DNA of 58,265 nt from Clostridiales bacterium (GTDB lineage: Bacteria; Bacillota; Clostridia; Christensenellales; Aristaeellaceae). This document shows, piece by piece, positions 23,476 through 31,667 of the stretch; the first letter of the stretch is position 1, and each line of letters opens with the position of its first letter. The notes under the pieces were generated by a model that saw only the letters and a list, made by a program, of their open reading frames with translations, was not told where the DNA came from and did no database searches. The position numbers and the translations under genes are program-made. The stretch spans positions 1 through 58,265 of the forward strand of contig SFHK01000015.1 of assembly GCA_004556395.1 (NCBI GenBank), read 5' to 3'.

Positions 23476-25059
23476 ATGAAACTCAACCGTCTCGTGGCTC
23501 TGGTTGTGGCGCTGTGCCTGATGCTTGGCTGCACCGCTATCGCCGAGCAGTTTCCCCTGGTAGACGAGCCCACCACGCTGCATATCATGGCGCAGGTCGG
23601 CTCCTACTACCCGGATCAGAAGCTGGACAACGTACATGGTCTTCAGAAGTACGAGGAGATGTCCGGCGTGCACATCGAGTGGGATAATGTCAGCAACTCC
23701 GTGTTCGGCGACACGCTGGCGGCCCGCATCGCGGACTCCGGCACCAAGCTGCCCGACATCATCCTGCGCGGCAAGATCGGCAACGACAAGCTCGCGTCCT
23801 GGGGCGAGCAGGGCATCATCGTTGACCTGCGTCCCTACCTCGAGGAGAATGCACCCAACTTCTGGAAGCTTTTCAACGAGGAATCCACCATCTCTGGCGC
23901 CATCGTCGGTGCCAACGGCGAAATCTGGGGTCTGCCCCAGGTCATCCTGGGCGCTGAAATGCGCACCCCCACCAAGCTGTGGCTGAACAAGAACGCCATG
24001 GAAGCCATCGGCATGGACGACCCCAAGACCCTGGACGATTACGTGAAGGTCATGACCGCCATCCGTGACAGCGACTGGAACGGCAACGGCGAGAACGACG
24101 AAATCACTACCATCGCCAGCGCCAACAACATGCACAACTACTTCTACGGCTCCTTCGGCCTGCGCACCCGCGGCGCGCATCACGACGTTGTGGACGTGGA
24201 TCCCGAGACGGGCGAGCTTCGCGTGTATTTCCAGCACGAGAACTTCCGCAAGTACGTCGAGTTCATGACCATGATGTATCAGGAGAAGCTGATCTATCAG
24301 GAAATCTTCACCGAAGGCGACAAGCAGTCTGACGTGTTCAACCAGACCAACCGCCTGAGCATGCTGCTCAACACCATCGCTCCCGGCAACGGCGGCGACA
24401 ACTGGTACACCGTGAACTGGTCTCTGGAAGGCCCCGACGGCTACGCCTTCCACACTCAGACCCGCGGCGCGATCCACTCCACCGGCAACTTCGTCATCAC
24501 CTGCGACTGCCCCGAGGAGCTCATCCCCGTGGCCCTCAAATGGGTTGACTACTTCTACTCCGAGGAAGGCTCCGCGCTGGCTCTGATCGGCGTTGAGGGC
24601 GAGGACTGGGAAGTCAAGGAAGACGGCACCCGCAGCTGGACCGACGCCGCGCTGGCGACCCGCACCGAGGACATGAGCAATGACGCGTTCCGCGCTCAGT
24701 TCGGCATGTGGCCGGGCGGAGGCGTGCCCGCCTGCTTCTTCTCCAACCTGCTGGACGCCGAGTACGGCCCCATCCCGTCCGCTTGCGCGCAGGCTCTGCT
24801 GAAGGACTATGCCCCCAAGAAGATCTGGCCCATCATCACCTTCACGGCTGATGAGAGCGCCGTCGTTTCTCAGCTGGGCAGCGACATCAACAACTTCGCC
24901 AAGAACTTCGCCGCTCAGGTTATGACCGGTGAAAAGGAACTGACGGACGATACCTGGGCCGCGTTCCAGGATGAACTCGCCAAGATGAATCCCGAGAAGC
25001 TGATCGACGCGTATGAGTCCGCTCTGACCCGCGTCTATGGCGAAGGCGCTGAGTTCTAA
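23476..25059 (+). CDS. Extracellular solute-binding protein of a sugar ABC importer (LplA-like)
   Basis: This 527-residue exported binding protein has a signal peptide (LVALVVALCLMLGC). The MLGC segment may be a lipobox, and AIA-EQ is an alternative cleavage site. The mature part is of the large family-1 type common in Clostridia with LplB/LplC permeases. An EF-hand-like DSDWNGNGENDEIT segment is visible. The codons are strongly biased to C-ending forms, suggesting high expression. An AAGGAGG site precedes the start. Two permease genes follow, but no ATPase gene. Such systems commonly share an ATPase encoded elsewhere (MsmK type). Confidence 0.92.
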   Translation: MKLNRLVALVVALCLMLGCTAIAEQFPLVDEPTTLHIMAQVGSYYPDQKLDNVHGLQKYEEMSGVHIEWDNVSNSVFGDTLAARIADSGTKLPDIILRGKIGNDKLASWGEQGIIVDLRPYLEENAPNFWKLFNEESTISGAIVGANGEIWGLPQVILGAEMRTPTKLWLNKNAMEAIGMDDPKTLDDYVKVMTAIRDSDWNGNGENDEITTIASANNMHNYFYGSFGLRTRGAHHDVVDVDPETGELRVYFQHENFRKYVEFMTMMYQEKLIYQEIFTEGDKQSDVFNQTNRLSMLLNTIAPGNGGDNWYTVNWSLEGPDGYAFHTQTRGAIHSTGNFVITCDCPEELIPVALKWVDYFYSEEGSALALIGVEGEDWEVKEDGTRSWTDAALATRTEDMSNDAFRAQFGMWPGGGVPACFFSNLLDAEYGPIPSACAQALLKDYAPKKIWPIITFTADESAVVSQLGSDINNFAKNFAAQVMTGEKELTDDTWAAFQDELAKMNPEKLIDAYESALTRVYGEGAEF

Positions 25060-25064
25060 GCTGG

Positions 25065-25165
25065 GGCACCACCGCACAATTCGGCGGCACGTCAGGCGAT
25101 GTCTTTTCCGTCCTCTGCGGCATGCAAATTCCTCGATTTACATCCAGTAAACCTTCGAAATTTGC
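25065..25165. repeat. Dispersed 101-bp intergenic repeat, copy 2
   Basis: It is the same length as copy 1 at 21259-21359, with seven substitutions and no gaps, in the same orientation. It begins six bases after the binding-protein stop codon and lies between that gene and the first permease gene. Confidence 0.85.
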
Positions 25166-25257
25166 ACTTGTATCGGACGAAAAATCCATTCGCCGGCCGA
25201 CTACCTCATTTGTGCGTCGTCACCCGGAGTTTTCCACTGCGACTCAAAGCCGCACGG

Positions 25258-25284
25258 AAGGGGGAGCCCTGCGGGGCTCCCCTC
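25258..25284 (+). terminator. GC hairpin between binding protein and permease genes
   Basis: GGGGAGCC and GGCTCCCC pair across a short loop without a long T-run. Such hairpins often raise binding-protein mRNA over permease mRNA by partial termination or mRNA protection. Confidence 0.5.
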
Positions 25285-25359
25285 TTCACAGGCGGCGCTT
25301 CCGGCGCTTTGTGTTTACGCCAGAAACTGACCGCATATTTTCAAGAGAGGTGCGTCCCT

Positions 25360-26310
25360 ATGATGCAGAAATCCGTTCGTTCCCCGCGCATCGTGCATCA
25401 CAATACCTGGCGTAAAGCAATCACGCGGTATTGGCAGATGTATCTGCTGCTGATTCCGGTGATCGTCTATTTCATTCTGTTCAAATACAAGCCCATGCTC
25501 GGCATTCAGATTGCCTTTAAGGACTACAAGCTGCGCGTCGGTATGTGGGGCAGCGACTGGCTGGGATTGAAGCACTTCCAGTACTTCTTTGAAAGCTATC
25601 AGAGCCGCCGCGTCATTTCGAACACGCTGTATATCAGCTTCCTCTCGCTTCTGTTCTGTTTCCCGTTCCCGATCATTCTGGCGCTGGTGTTCAACGAGCT
25701 GAAAACGGACAAGGCCAAGCGCATGGTTCGCACCATTACCTACGCGCCGCACTTCGTTTCCACCGTCGTCGTCGTCGGCATGATGGTTTCCATGTGCGCC
25801 ATGGAAACGGGTATCGTCAATAAGGCGCTCATTGCCTTCGGTCTCACGAAGGAGCCGCTCTACCTGATGGGCAGCGGCAAGTACTTCCGCATGATGTATA
25901 TCCTGTCGGATATCTGGAAGGATTCCGGCTGGAACGCGATTATCTTTATTTCCGCGCTTTCCGCCATTGACGCTTCGCTCTATGAGGCCGCGAGGGTGGA
26001 TGGCGCAAGCCGCTGGCAGCAGCTGATTTACATCACGCTTCCCAGCATCGTGCCCACCATCGTAATCATGTTGATTCTGCGCTGCGGCAGTCTGATGAGC
26101 GTGGGACACGAAAAGGTGTATGCCATGCAGACCGACCTGAACCTCAACGTTTCCGAGGTCATCTCGACATTTACGTACAAGCAGGGCATTCTTGATCTGA
26201 AATATGACTACGCCACGGCCGTAGATTTGTTTAACTCGCTGATCAACATCCTGATGCTTACGACGGTTAACGCCATCTCGAAGAAGGTCTCCGAGACCAG
26301 CCTGTGGTAA
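25360..26310 (+). CDS. ABC importer permease, LplB-like
   Basis: This 316-residue membrane subunit of the sugar importer has about six helices. Its N-terminal region (WQMYLLLIPVIVYFILFKYKPM) is typical of LplB. The EAA loop EAARVDGASRWQQLIYITLP contacts the ATPase. The longer open frame upstream enters the dispersed repeat and is not coding. I start at ATG 25360 behind an AGAGAGG site. Confidence 0.93.
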   Translation: MMQKSVRSPRIVHHNTWRKAITRYWQMYLLLIPVIVYFILFKYKPMLGIQIAFKDYKLRVGMWGSDWLGLKHFQYFFESYQSRRVISNTLYISFLSLLFCFPFPIILALVFNELKTDKAKRMVRTITYAPHFVSTVVVVGMMVSMCAMETGIVNKALIAFGLTKEPLYLMGSGKYFRMMYILSDIWKDSGWNAIIFISALSAIDASLYEAARVDGASRWQQLIYITLPSIVPTIVIMLILRCGSLMSVGHEKVYAMQTDLNLNVSEVISTFTYKQGILDLKYDYATAVDLFNSLINILMLTTVNAISKKVSETSLW

Positions 26311-26323
26311 GGAGGTGCGGCTC

Positions 26324-27205
26324 ATGAAAAGCAAAAATGACGCGATCTTTCAGGGAATCGTTTATGTGCTGACGGCGCTGGTGTGCATCGTCACGCTGTA
26401 CCCGCTGATTTACGTGCTGAGCGCTTCCTTCTCCAACCCGGCGCGCATTCTGGGCGGCGACGTGGTGCTCTGGCCGGTGGAATTCACGCTGAATTCCTAT
26501 AAGCGCGTGTTCGCCAGTTCCGACATCCTGACCGGCTACCGGAACACACTGATTTACACCGCGACCGGCACCACGCTCAACATGATCGCCACGATCATGG
26601 CGGCCTATCCGCTGTCGCTGCCGGATCTCAAGGGCAAGAACGCGATTACGATCTTCATCACCTTCACCATGTTCTTTGGCGCGGGCATGATCCCGAATTA
26701 CCTGAACATCAAGAGCCTCGGCCTTCTGAACAACCCGCTGGTCATCATCGTTCCCGGCGCCATCAGCGTGAGCAACATGCTGATCATGCGCAACTACTTC
26801 ATCAACTCCGTGCCTTCCGCGCTGCGCGAGGCCGCGTCCATCGATGGCGCGTCGCCGTTCGCCACCATGGTGCGCATCGTGCTGCCGCTGAGCAAATCCA
26901 TCCTCATCGTCATCATCCTGTACTACATGGTCGGCCACTGGAACAGCTACTTCAGCGCCATGATGTACCTGCCCGGCAAGCGCAGCCTGCAGCCCCTGCA
27001 GGTATTCCTGCGCGAGATTCTGGTGCTTACGCAGATGGGCGACATGGAGGAGCAGACCGGCGTGGACGACTTGGGCGTCTACCTGCTGTACGCCTCCCTG
27101 AAGTACGCCATCATCGTCGTGTCCGCCGTGCCGCTGCTGGTTCTCTACCCGATGGTGCAGAAGTTCTTCGAGCGCGGCATCATGATGGGCTCCATCAAGG
27201 GCTGA
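26324..27205 (+). CDS. ABC importer permease, LplC-like
   Basis: This 293-residue second membrane subunit has about six helices, the cytoplasmic loop EAASIDGASPFATMVRIVLPL and the characteristic C-terminal FFERGIMMGSIKG. A GGAGGTG site lies 7 bases before ATG 26324; the in-frame GTG inside that site is not used. It follows the first permease by 13 bases. No ATPase follows before the terminator. Confidence 0.93.
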   Translation: MKSKNDAIFQGIVYVLTALVCIVTLYPLIYVLSASFSNPARILGGDVVLWPVEFTLNSYKRVFASSDILTGYRNTLIYTATGTTLNMIATIMAAYPLSLPDLKGKNAITIFITFTMFFGAGMIPNYLNIKSLGLLNNPLVIIVPGAISVSNMLIMRNYFINSVPSALREAASIDGASPFATMVRIVLPLSKSILIVIILYYMVGHWNSYFSAMMYLPGKRSLQPLQVFLREILVLTQMGDMEEQTGVDDLGVYLLYASLKYAIIVVSAVPLLVLYPMVQKFFERGIMMGSIKG

Positions 27206-27226
27206 TCCCAGCTTTCCCCCACAAAA

Positions 27227-27264
27227 ACGCCGCGACGCCGGTTCATCCGACGCCGCGGTGTTTT
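27227..27264. terminator. Bidirectional terminator
   Basis: ACGCCGCG-ACGCCGG pairs with CCGACG-CCGCGGTGT using G-U pairs. T-runs are present on both sides, serving the importer operon and the convergent XRE gene. Confidence 0.75.
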
Positions 27265-27286
27265 CCATAAGCAAAAAGCAGAAGGC

Positions 27287-27541
27287 TTATTCATCCTCCT
27301 GCCGCAAGAGCCATTCCACGGAGACCTCCAGCGCCCGCGCGAGAATGGGAATTTCGAAATCCTGCACCAGACGGGTCTGTCCTTCCAGACGGGACATGCT
27401 GGTGTCGCTGATGTCCATGCCCATGCTTTGCAGCTTCGCGACCAGCTCCTTCTGCTTGATATTCCGCTCCCTGCGCAGCCGGACGATTTTCGCTCCGACG
27501 ATGTTTCGGTGCCCGACGGGCACCCTGCGCGGCTTCGACAT
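27287..27541 (-). CDS. Small XRE-family regulator
   Basis: It encodes 84 residues, essentially one helix-turn-helix domain. It begins with a basic MSKPRRVPVG and continues KIVRLRRERNIKQKELVAKL and DISDTSMSRLEGQTR, with a C-terminal ALEVSVEWLLRQ. The start ATG 27541 is chosen for its AAGGAGGTGG site; a longer frame to 27580 lacks one. It is divergent from the gene at 27665. The intergenic region holds the palindrome AAGGCCTT at the -35 box of that gene, a possible operator. Confidence 0.87.
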   Translation of the reverse strand: MSKPRRVPVGHRNIVGAKIVRLRRERNIKQKELVAKLQSMGMDISDTSMSRLEGQTRLVQDFEIPILARALEVSVEWLLRQEDE

Positions 27542-27585
27542 CTGCGCCACCTCCTTCCCGCTGAAAAGTATATTGACCAAAGGCC

Positions 27586-27614
27586 TTGAAATAATGCAAG
27601 TACCGCAGTATAAT
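27586..27614 (+). promoter_or_regulatory. Promoter of the unknown gene at 27665
   Basis: TTGAAA (27586-27591), a 17-bp spacer and TATAAT (27609-27614) are near-consensus. AAGGCCTT overlaps the upstream edge. Confidence 0.75.
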
Positions 27615-27664
27615 AAATTTAATTCATAAATCGCAGTAAAACGCGGCGGAAATGGGGGGCGCGC

Positions 27665-28168
27665 ATGGAATGGCGGCAGGGCGGCACCGGGGAGACCGTA
27701 TTTGTGAAGTTCGAGCCGAGCCTTTCACGCATCCGCGCCGCCTGCGGGCGCGCCCTCCGGGAACGGAGGAAGCCGCGGAAATTCACGATCGCGTATGAAA
27801 ATCTCTACTATGGAAACCTGCTGAGCGCCACGCTCGCCCGCGAAGCGGAGCTTTCCGCGCTCGTTCGGGAGCTGAAGCCGCGAATGACTTCGGAAGCGGA
27901 GGGCGTGTGGCAGTGCGCGGCGATGCTTCAGGCGGACACGAACGACGGCATTCTGCTGCACGGCGACGAAGAACGGCTGTGGTGCGCGTATCTTCCGCTG
28001 CGCACGCGGGCGCAGGTGATGGAGGCGCACGAAATCGCCGCGCGCCTGTCGCGCCTTGCGCAGAGCGCGGACGGGGTTCTTTTGCCAATGGAGGAACAGA
28101 TTCTTCGCGCCGGAACGTATAGCCTGAAGGAGATCCTGACGGCGCTTGCGGAAAGGGTGGATTCATAG
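27665..28168 (+). CDS. Unrecognised cytosolic protein
   Basis: It encodes 167 residues from ATG 27665 behind a GGGGGG site and a strong promoter. It has no signal peptide or membrane segment. The N-terminal part is basic (RAACGRALRERRKPRK); the rest is helical with an acidic bias. I recognise no domain. It is divergent from, and probably regulated with, the small XRE gene. The XRE protein and this protein could be a regulator and its target or partner, but nothing in the sequence proves this. Confidence 0.65.
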   Translation: MEWRQGGTGETVFVKFEPSLSRIRAACGRALRERRKPRKFTIAYENLYYGNLLSATLAREAELSALVRELKPRMTSEAEGVWQCAAMLQADTNDGILLHGDEERLWCAYLPLRTRAQVMEAHEIAARLSRLAQSADGVLLPMEEQILRAGTYSLKEILTALAERVDS

Positions 28169-28237
28169 CGCGTTCGCCCGCAGACTGCCGCGCGCGTCCC
28201 TTGCATACGCTGAAAGCGACAGGGAGGGGAGCACGAC

Positions 28238-28915
28238 ATGCAGCGAACCGTGATTGAGCGAAGATTTGTGGAGCCGGGGAATCCGGCGGCGGGAGAAGTG
28301 ATTCTGAGCGGGATTCAGAGAGAGGACAGCGTCGCGTGGACGGAGATTCGGCTCACGTTTGAAAACGGCGCGTCGCAGGAGCTGCCGGTGCCGGAGGACG
28401 CGGGCTATCAGCCGCGCCTGTGGATTGGCAGCCTGACCGGAGCGGGGAAGCGGGATATTCTGCTTTCGATCGATTCCGGCGGCAGCGGCGCGATCGGCTA
28501 TTACACGGTGTACGCGGAGCAGGGCGACGGCTACGCGCTCGTGTTTTCCAGCGACGCATATCAGCCGCGCTACGCGATTACCTATGAAAACGGCCGCCGC
28601 GTTCGCGCGGACAGCCTTGAAAACGGGAAAACCTATCTGATTGATTTGAGCGACCTCGACCGGACGTATCTGGACGCGCTGTACGACGCGAATGGCAGGC
28701 TCAAAGCGCCGCGGTCGGGCGACGTGAACCCGCTGAGCGCGCTTCTGCCCATCGACCCGGACGGCGACGGCGTATATGATCTGCTCGGCTTCCAGCGCAT
28801 TACCGGCTTGTATAACGCCGATGGACTGGGTGATTTCATGAATCAGCTCAGCTGGCGCACCGGCGCGTTCGCACTGGTCAACCAGTGGGTGGGGATTTTC
28901 GGCGCGCGCATCTGA
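28238..28915 (+). CDS. Unknown protein with FG-GAP-like calcium-binding motif
   Basis: It encodes 225 residues with no signal peptide. The pattern of short beta segments with WIGSLTGAGKRDILLSIDSG and a DPDGDGVYDLLGF loop resembles FG-GAP/VCBS-type repeats, whose D-x-D-G loops bind calcium. The function is unknown. Residues 163-225 are repeated as a separate DNA fragment just downstream (28947-29138). The gene follows the unknown gene at 27665 by 69 bases and may share its transcript. Confidence 0.7.
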   Translation: MQRTVIERRFVEPGNPAAGEVILSGIQREDSVAWTEIRLTFENGASQELPVPEDAGYQPRLWIGSLTGAGKRDILLSIDSGGSGAIGYYTVYAEQGDGYALVFSSDAYQPRYAITYENGRRVRADSLENGKTYLIDLSDLDRTYLDALYDANGRLKAPRSGDVNPLSALLPIDPDGDGVYDLLGFQRITGLYNADGLGDFMNQLSWRTGAFALVNQWVGIFGARI

Positions 28916-28946
28916 AGATGGAGTGATAGCGAATGACGCGCTCAAC

Positions 28947-29138
28947 GTGAATCCGCTGAGCGCGCTTCTGTCTGTCGACCCGGATGGCGATGGTATCTAT
29001 GATCTGCTCGGCTTCCAGCGCATTACCGGTCTGTATAACGCCGACGGGGTGGGCGATTTCATGAATCAGCTCAGTTGGCGTACCGGCGCGTTCGCGCTGG
29101 TCAACCAGTGGGTGGGGATTTTCGGCACACGTATCTGA
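28947..29138 (+). pseudogene. 3'-end copy of the preceding gene
   Basis: It matches 28724-28915 over the full 192 bp without gaps, with roughly 20 substitutions that are mostly synonymous, and it ends in the same stop codon. An open frame could begin at GTG 28923 (MIANDAL), but its ribosome binding site is poor. The synonymous bias of the differences suggests the copy was translated for some time, so it could still be expressed as a 71-residue protein. Confidence 0.7.
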
Positions 29139-29182
29139 AAAGCGAAAGACGGGCAGGTCTGTATGCGTTCAGAAGAGCAGAA

Positions 29183-29230
29183 AATCGGAGCGGGGACAAA
29201 CGGTGCGTTCGTCCTCGCTCCGATTCGTTT
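29183..29230. terminator. Bidirectional terminator
   Basis: AATCGGAGCGGGGAC pairs with GTCCTCGCTCCGATT with a short loop. T-rich tracts lie on both sides, between convergent genes. Confidence 0.75.
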
Positions 29231-30276
29231 CAGGCGTTTTTGAGATAATAGCCGACAACATGGTCATTGCTGCCGGGGGCGAGCTTCAGCACGACGGCGG
29301 TATGGATGGGCTTTGTCTGGCCGTTTTCGTTCAGAAAGACGAAGTGGCGGCAGAAAAGCTGGTCGCCGACGCGGAACATGCTCATCGGGTCATAACCGCA
29401 GATGAAGGCGTTACACGCGGTGTAGGCGGCGTCTGCGGTGTACTGTGCGATTTCATCCGTTCGCTTTCTGGTCAGCGCGGCGAATTCGAGGGCGACGAAA
29501 TCGAAGCTCGGCACATCGGCGGTCAGGTTTGCCGCGTCGATGGGGTTCTGGTCGTAGGCAGTCAGCGGGCTGCGCAGGTCGTTGACAATGGGAAGCCCCA
29601 GCCGCTCGAGGGTCAGAAAATAGACCGCGCCGCTGAAATAGCCGATGCGGCGCAGGTCGAACAGCTGCGCGTCCTCTGCCCGCAGGCGCTGAAGATAGCC
29701 CGCGAGCTGCCGTTCGAACGCCGCCGGGTTCAGGCGCGCCAGCGCCCGCAGGCTCACGTATTCCGCCATGCCCTCGATGGTTTCCACTTTTAATTCCTGC
29801 TCCACCATGTCCGGATGCACCTTGCGCCGCTCGCCGCGGATCTCCGCGAACCTCTTCAGGCAGGAAAGCGATTTCTGTTCGCACGCGTCGGCAAGCAGAA
29901 GGTTCTCGGCGTGCTTCGCTTCGAAGCTCCGCGCGTCGCCGGGGTCGGCGAGCAGTGCGAGATCGGAGGGAAAGCGCGTTTCGCCGCAGGCAAACTGGTG
30001 GCAGTGGAACATTTCATGAACCAGCGACGCGGCCAGCCGGTCAACGTCCTCGATCGGGTCGGCGTCCATGCTCCAGATGGCGACGAATTCGCCCTCGCAG
30101 GGAACGGCTGTGTTGCCGAGAAAGCCGTCCGGACGGGGCAGCAGCGCGCCGTCCAGACAGGCCTCGCGCTCGGTATACAGCGCGAAGCGATACCGGCGGA
30201 AGCCGTTCGTCAGCGCGGAGAAATCAAGCTGGTTCAGGCGATCGTCTACAGCGTGCCAAAGAGTCGTCAGGTTCAT
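29230..30276 (-). CDS. Zincin-like putative metallopeptidase
   Basis: This 348-residue protein has no signal peptide. It contains an HExxH zinc motif in VHEMFHCHQF (about residue 86) and a downstream ETIEGMAEY segment that could supply the third ligand, a gluzincin-like arrangement. No known family was recognised. The start is ATG 30276, behind AAAGGAGC; the upstream ATG at 30294 is not supported. It is the last gene of an operon with the Vat- and Cat-like acetyltransferases, 14 bases after the Cat-like gene. Whether it acts on peptides or is a structural relative is unknown. Confidence 0.65.
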   Translation of the reverse strand: MNLTTLWHAVDDRLNQLDFSALTNGFRRYRFALYTEREACLDGALLPRPDGFLGNTAVPCEGEFVAIWSMDADPIEDVDRLAASLVHEMFHCHQFACGETRFPSDLALLADPGDARSFEAKHAENLLLADACEQKSLSCLKRFAEIRGERRKVHPDMVEQELKVETIEGMAEYVSLRALARLNPAAFERQLAGYLQRLRAEDAQLFDLRRIGYFSGAVYFLTLERLGLPIVNDLRSPLTAYDQNPIDAANLTADVPSFDFVALEFAALTRKRTDEIAQYTADAAYTACNAFICGYDPMSMFRVGDQLFCRHFVFLNENGQTKPIHTAVVLKLAPGSNDHVVGYYLKNA

Positions 30277-30290
30277 GAAATCCGCTCCTT

Positions 30291-30926
30291 TCATGCTTTT
30301 GGGAGGGCGAGCGTTCGAATGTTCTGCTGCACGAGCGCCAGAAAGCGCCCTGCGTGCGCGCCGTCCATCTGCGTGTGGTGGAACTGGAAGGAGATGGGCA
30401 GCACCGTTTTCAGGAGCTTCCGGCGGTAGCGTCCCCAGATGAGAAAGGGATTGTTGAAGATGCCGCTGTTCATGCCCACCGCGCCGTCAATATCCGCGTC
30501 CACGATGGCGCTCGTGCCGATGACCATGCGCCCGGTCAGGTCGTGGTCGGCGCAGGTTTCGGCCACCTCGCGCGTAAGGCGCAGATAGTCCGCCTGAAAG
30601 CGCGCAAAGTCGCCGTCAAACGGCACGTCGCAGGAGCTGACCTCGCCGGTGCGGTTCTTCACGATGGTGTTCACGGCCAGCGCGTCGTAGCGCATCAGCT
30701 CGCGCCCCACCGGGAGCAGGTAGAATTCTTCCACCTCGGCGGCGGCCTTCCCGATGCACCAGCACAGCAGCAGGTTGAACTTCACGCCGTGTCTTCGGCT
30801 CAGGCGCACAAGGCGCGTCACGTCCATCGTTTTGAAAAACGTTAACATGGGGTTCGGCGCGTTCATCCACAGCGCGTAGGCGGACGCGCGCTTCGTCGTG
30901 CTCGGGTCTACGGCAACCGGCTTCAT
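30291..30926 (-). CDS. Chloramphenicol acetyltransferase-like (type A) protein
   Basis: This 211-residue protein is of the trimeric CatA fold. The C-terminal catalytic motif HHTQMDGAHAGRF contains the general-base His of the HHxxxDG signature. Also visible are KFNLLLCWCIGKAA and PFLIWGRY. The start ATG overlaps the stop of the Vat-like gene in an ATGA; a longer frame to 31007 lies inside that gene. Many chromosomal Cat-like proteins do not inactivate chloramphenicol, so resistance is only a possibility. Confidence 0.88.
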   Translation of the reverse strand: MKPVAVDPSTTKRASAYALWMNAPNPMLTFFKTMDVTRLVRLSRRHGVKFNLLLCWCIGKAAAEVEEFYLLPVGRELMRYDALAVNTIVKNRTGEVSSCDVPFDGDFARFQADYLRLTREVAETCADHDLTGRMVIGTSAIVDADIDGAVGMNSGIFNNPFLIWGRYRRKLLKTVLPISFQFHHTQMDGAHAGRFLALVQQNIRTLALPKA

Positions 30927-31549
30927 GCGTTTTTCTCCAATTCGTCCAGTCGTCCGTTCTGAATCGCGACGATGCTGCGGGCGATCTTCTCGCGCTCCCA
31001 GTCCCACCAGCGCAGATTCTCCAGCGCGCGGATGGTCTTGTCGTCGAAGCGCTTGCGGATGGGTTTGGCCGGAACGCCGCCCACGATGGTGTACGGCGGC
31101 ACATCCTTCGTGACCACGGCGCGCGTGCCGATGATCGCGCCGTTTCCGATGGTCACGCCGGACATGATCACGGCTTCATAGCCGACCCACACGTCGTTGC
31201 CGAGCACGATGTCGCCCTTGTTGTCCCACGCGCTGCAAATGTTCTTCGCGTCCAGATTCCATTCGTCGAAGAAGATGGGGAAGGTGTAGTTCGAAAGCGA
31301 GCGCATGGTGTGATTCCCGCTGGTGAACAGGAACTTCGCGCCGCAGGCGATGGAGCAGAACCTGCCGATTTTCAACTTGTCGCCGTTGATGGGGTAGTGA
31401 TAGAGCACGTTGTTCTTCTCGAAGTCGCGGGGATCGTTCGCGAAGTCGTTGTAGATGGTGTAGTCGCCCACCTCGATGTTTTCGCCGGTCACGACGCTGT
31501 TCAGATACACGGTCTGCCTGTCGTGCGGGCGGGGATAAATCTTGTCCAT
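30923..31549 (-). CDS. Vat/CatB-family xenobiotic acetyltransferase
   Basis: This 208-residue left-handed beta-helix (hexapeptide) acetyltransferase of the xenobiotic class has the conserved FTSGNHTMRSLSNYTFPIF loop with its catalytic His. Hexapeptide turns follow (IVLGNDVWVGYEAVIMSGV, IGNGAIIGTRAVVTKDVPPY), and then GVPAKPIRKRF. Relatives acetylate streptogramin A or chloramphenicol. ATG 31549 has an AAAGGA site. It is the first gene of the operon and is driven by a perfect consensus promoter flanked by a 13-bp inverted repeat. Confidence 0.92.
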   Translation of the reverse strand: MDKIYPRPHDRQTVYLNSVVTGENIEVGDYTIYNDFANDPRDFEKNNVLYHYPINGDKLKIGRFCSIACGAKFLFTSGNHTMRSLSNYTFPIFFDEWNLDAKNICSAWDNKGDIVLGNDVWVGYEAVIMSGVTIGNGAIIGTRAVVTKDVPPYTIVGGVPAKPIRKRFDDKTIRALENLRWWDWEREKIARSIVAIQNGRLDELEKNA

Positions 31550-31584
31550 GGCGGTTTCCTTTCCGATTGAGTTTCTAAAAAAGG

Positions 31585-31627
31585 GGCAACCGATCGGGCT
31601 ACCTATTATAGCGGCCGACCGGTTGCC
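31585..31627 (-). promoter_or_regulatory. Large inverted repeat around the -10 box of the vat-cat operon
   Basis: On the minus strand GGCAACCGGTCGG lies in the promoter spacer and CCGATCGGTTGCC lies just after the transcript start. The arms pair at 12 of 13 positions. The layout fits a repressor site that blocks the promoter. No regulator gene is adjacent. Confidence 0.65.
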
Positions 31628-31633
31628 TGTCAA
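31605..31633 (-). promoter_or_regulatory. Consensus promoter of the vat-cat operon
   Basis: TTGACA (31633-31628), a 17-bp spacer and TATAAT (31610-31605) on the minus strand match the consensus perfectly. Confidence 0.88.
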
Positions 31634-31667
31634 GGAATTTCAGGAAATATCGCGCGAGGGTGGAAAA

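Noticed and set aside
25099..25359. N-terminal extension of the LplB-like permease
   Set aside because: The extended frame runs through the dispersed repeat and a GC hairpin. A proper ribosome binding site and start lie at 25360.
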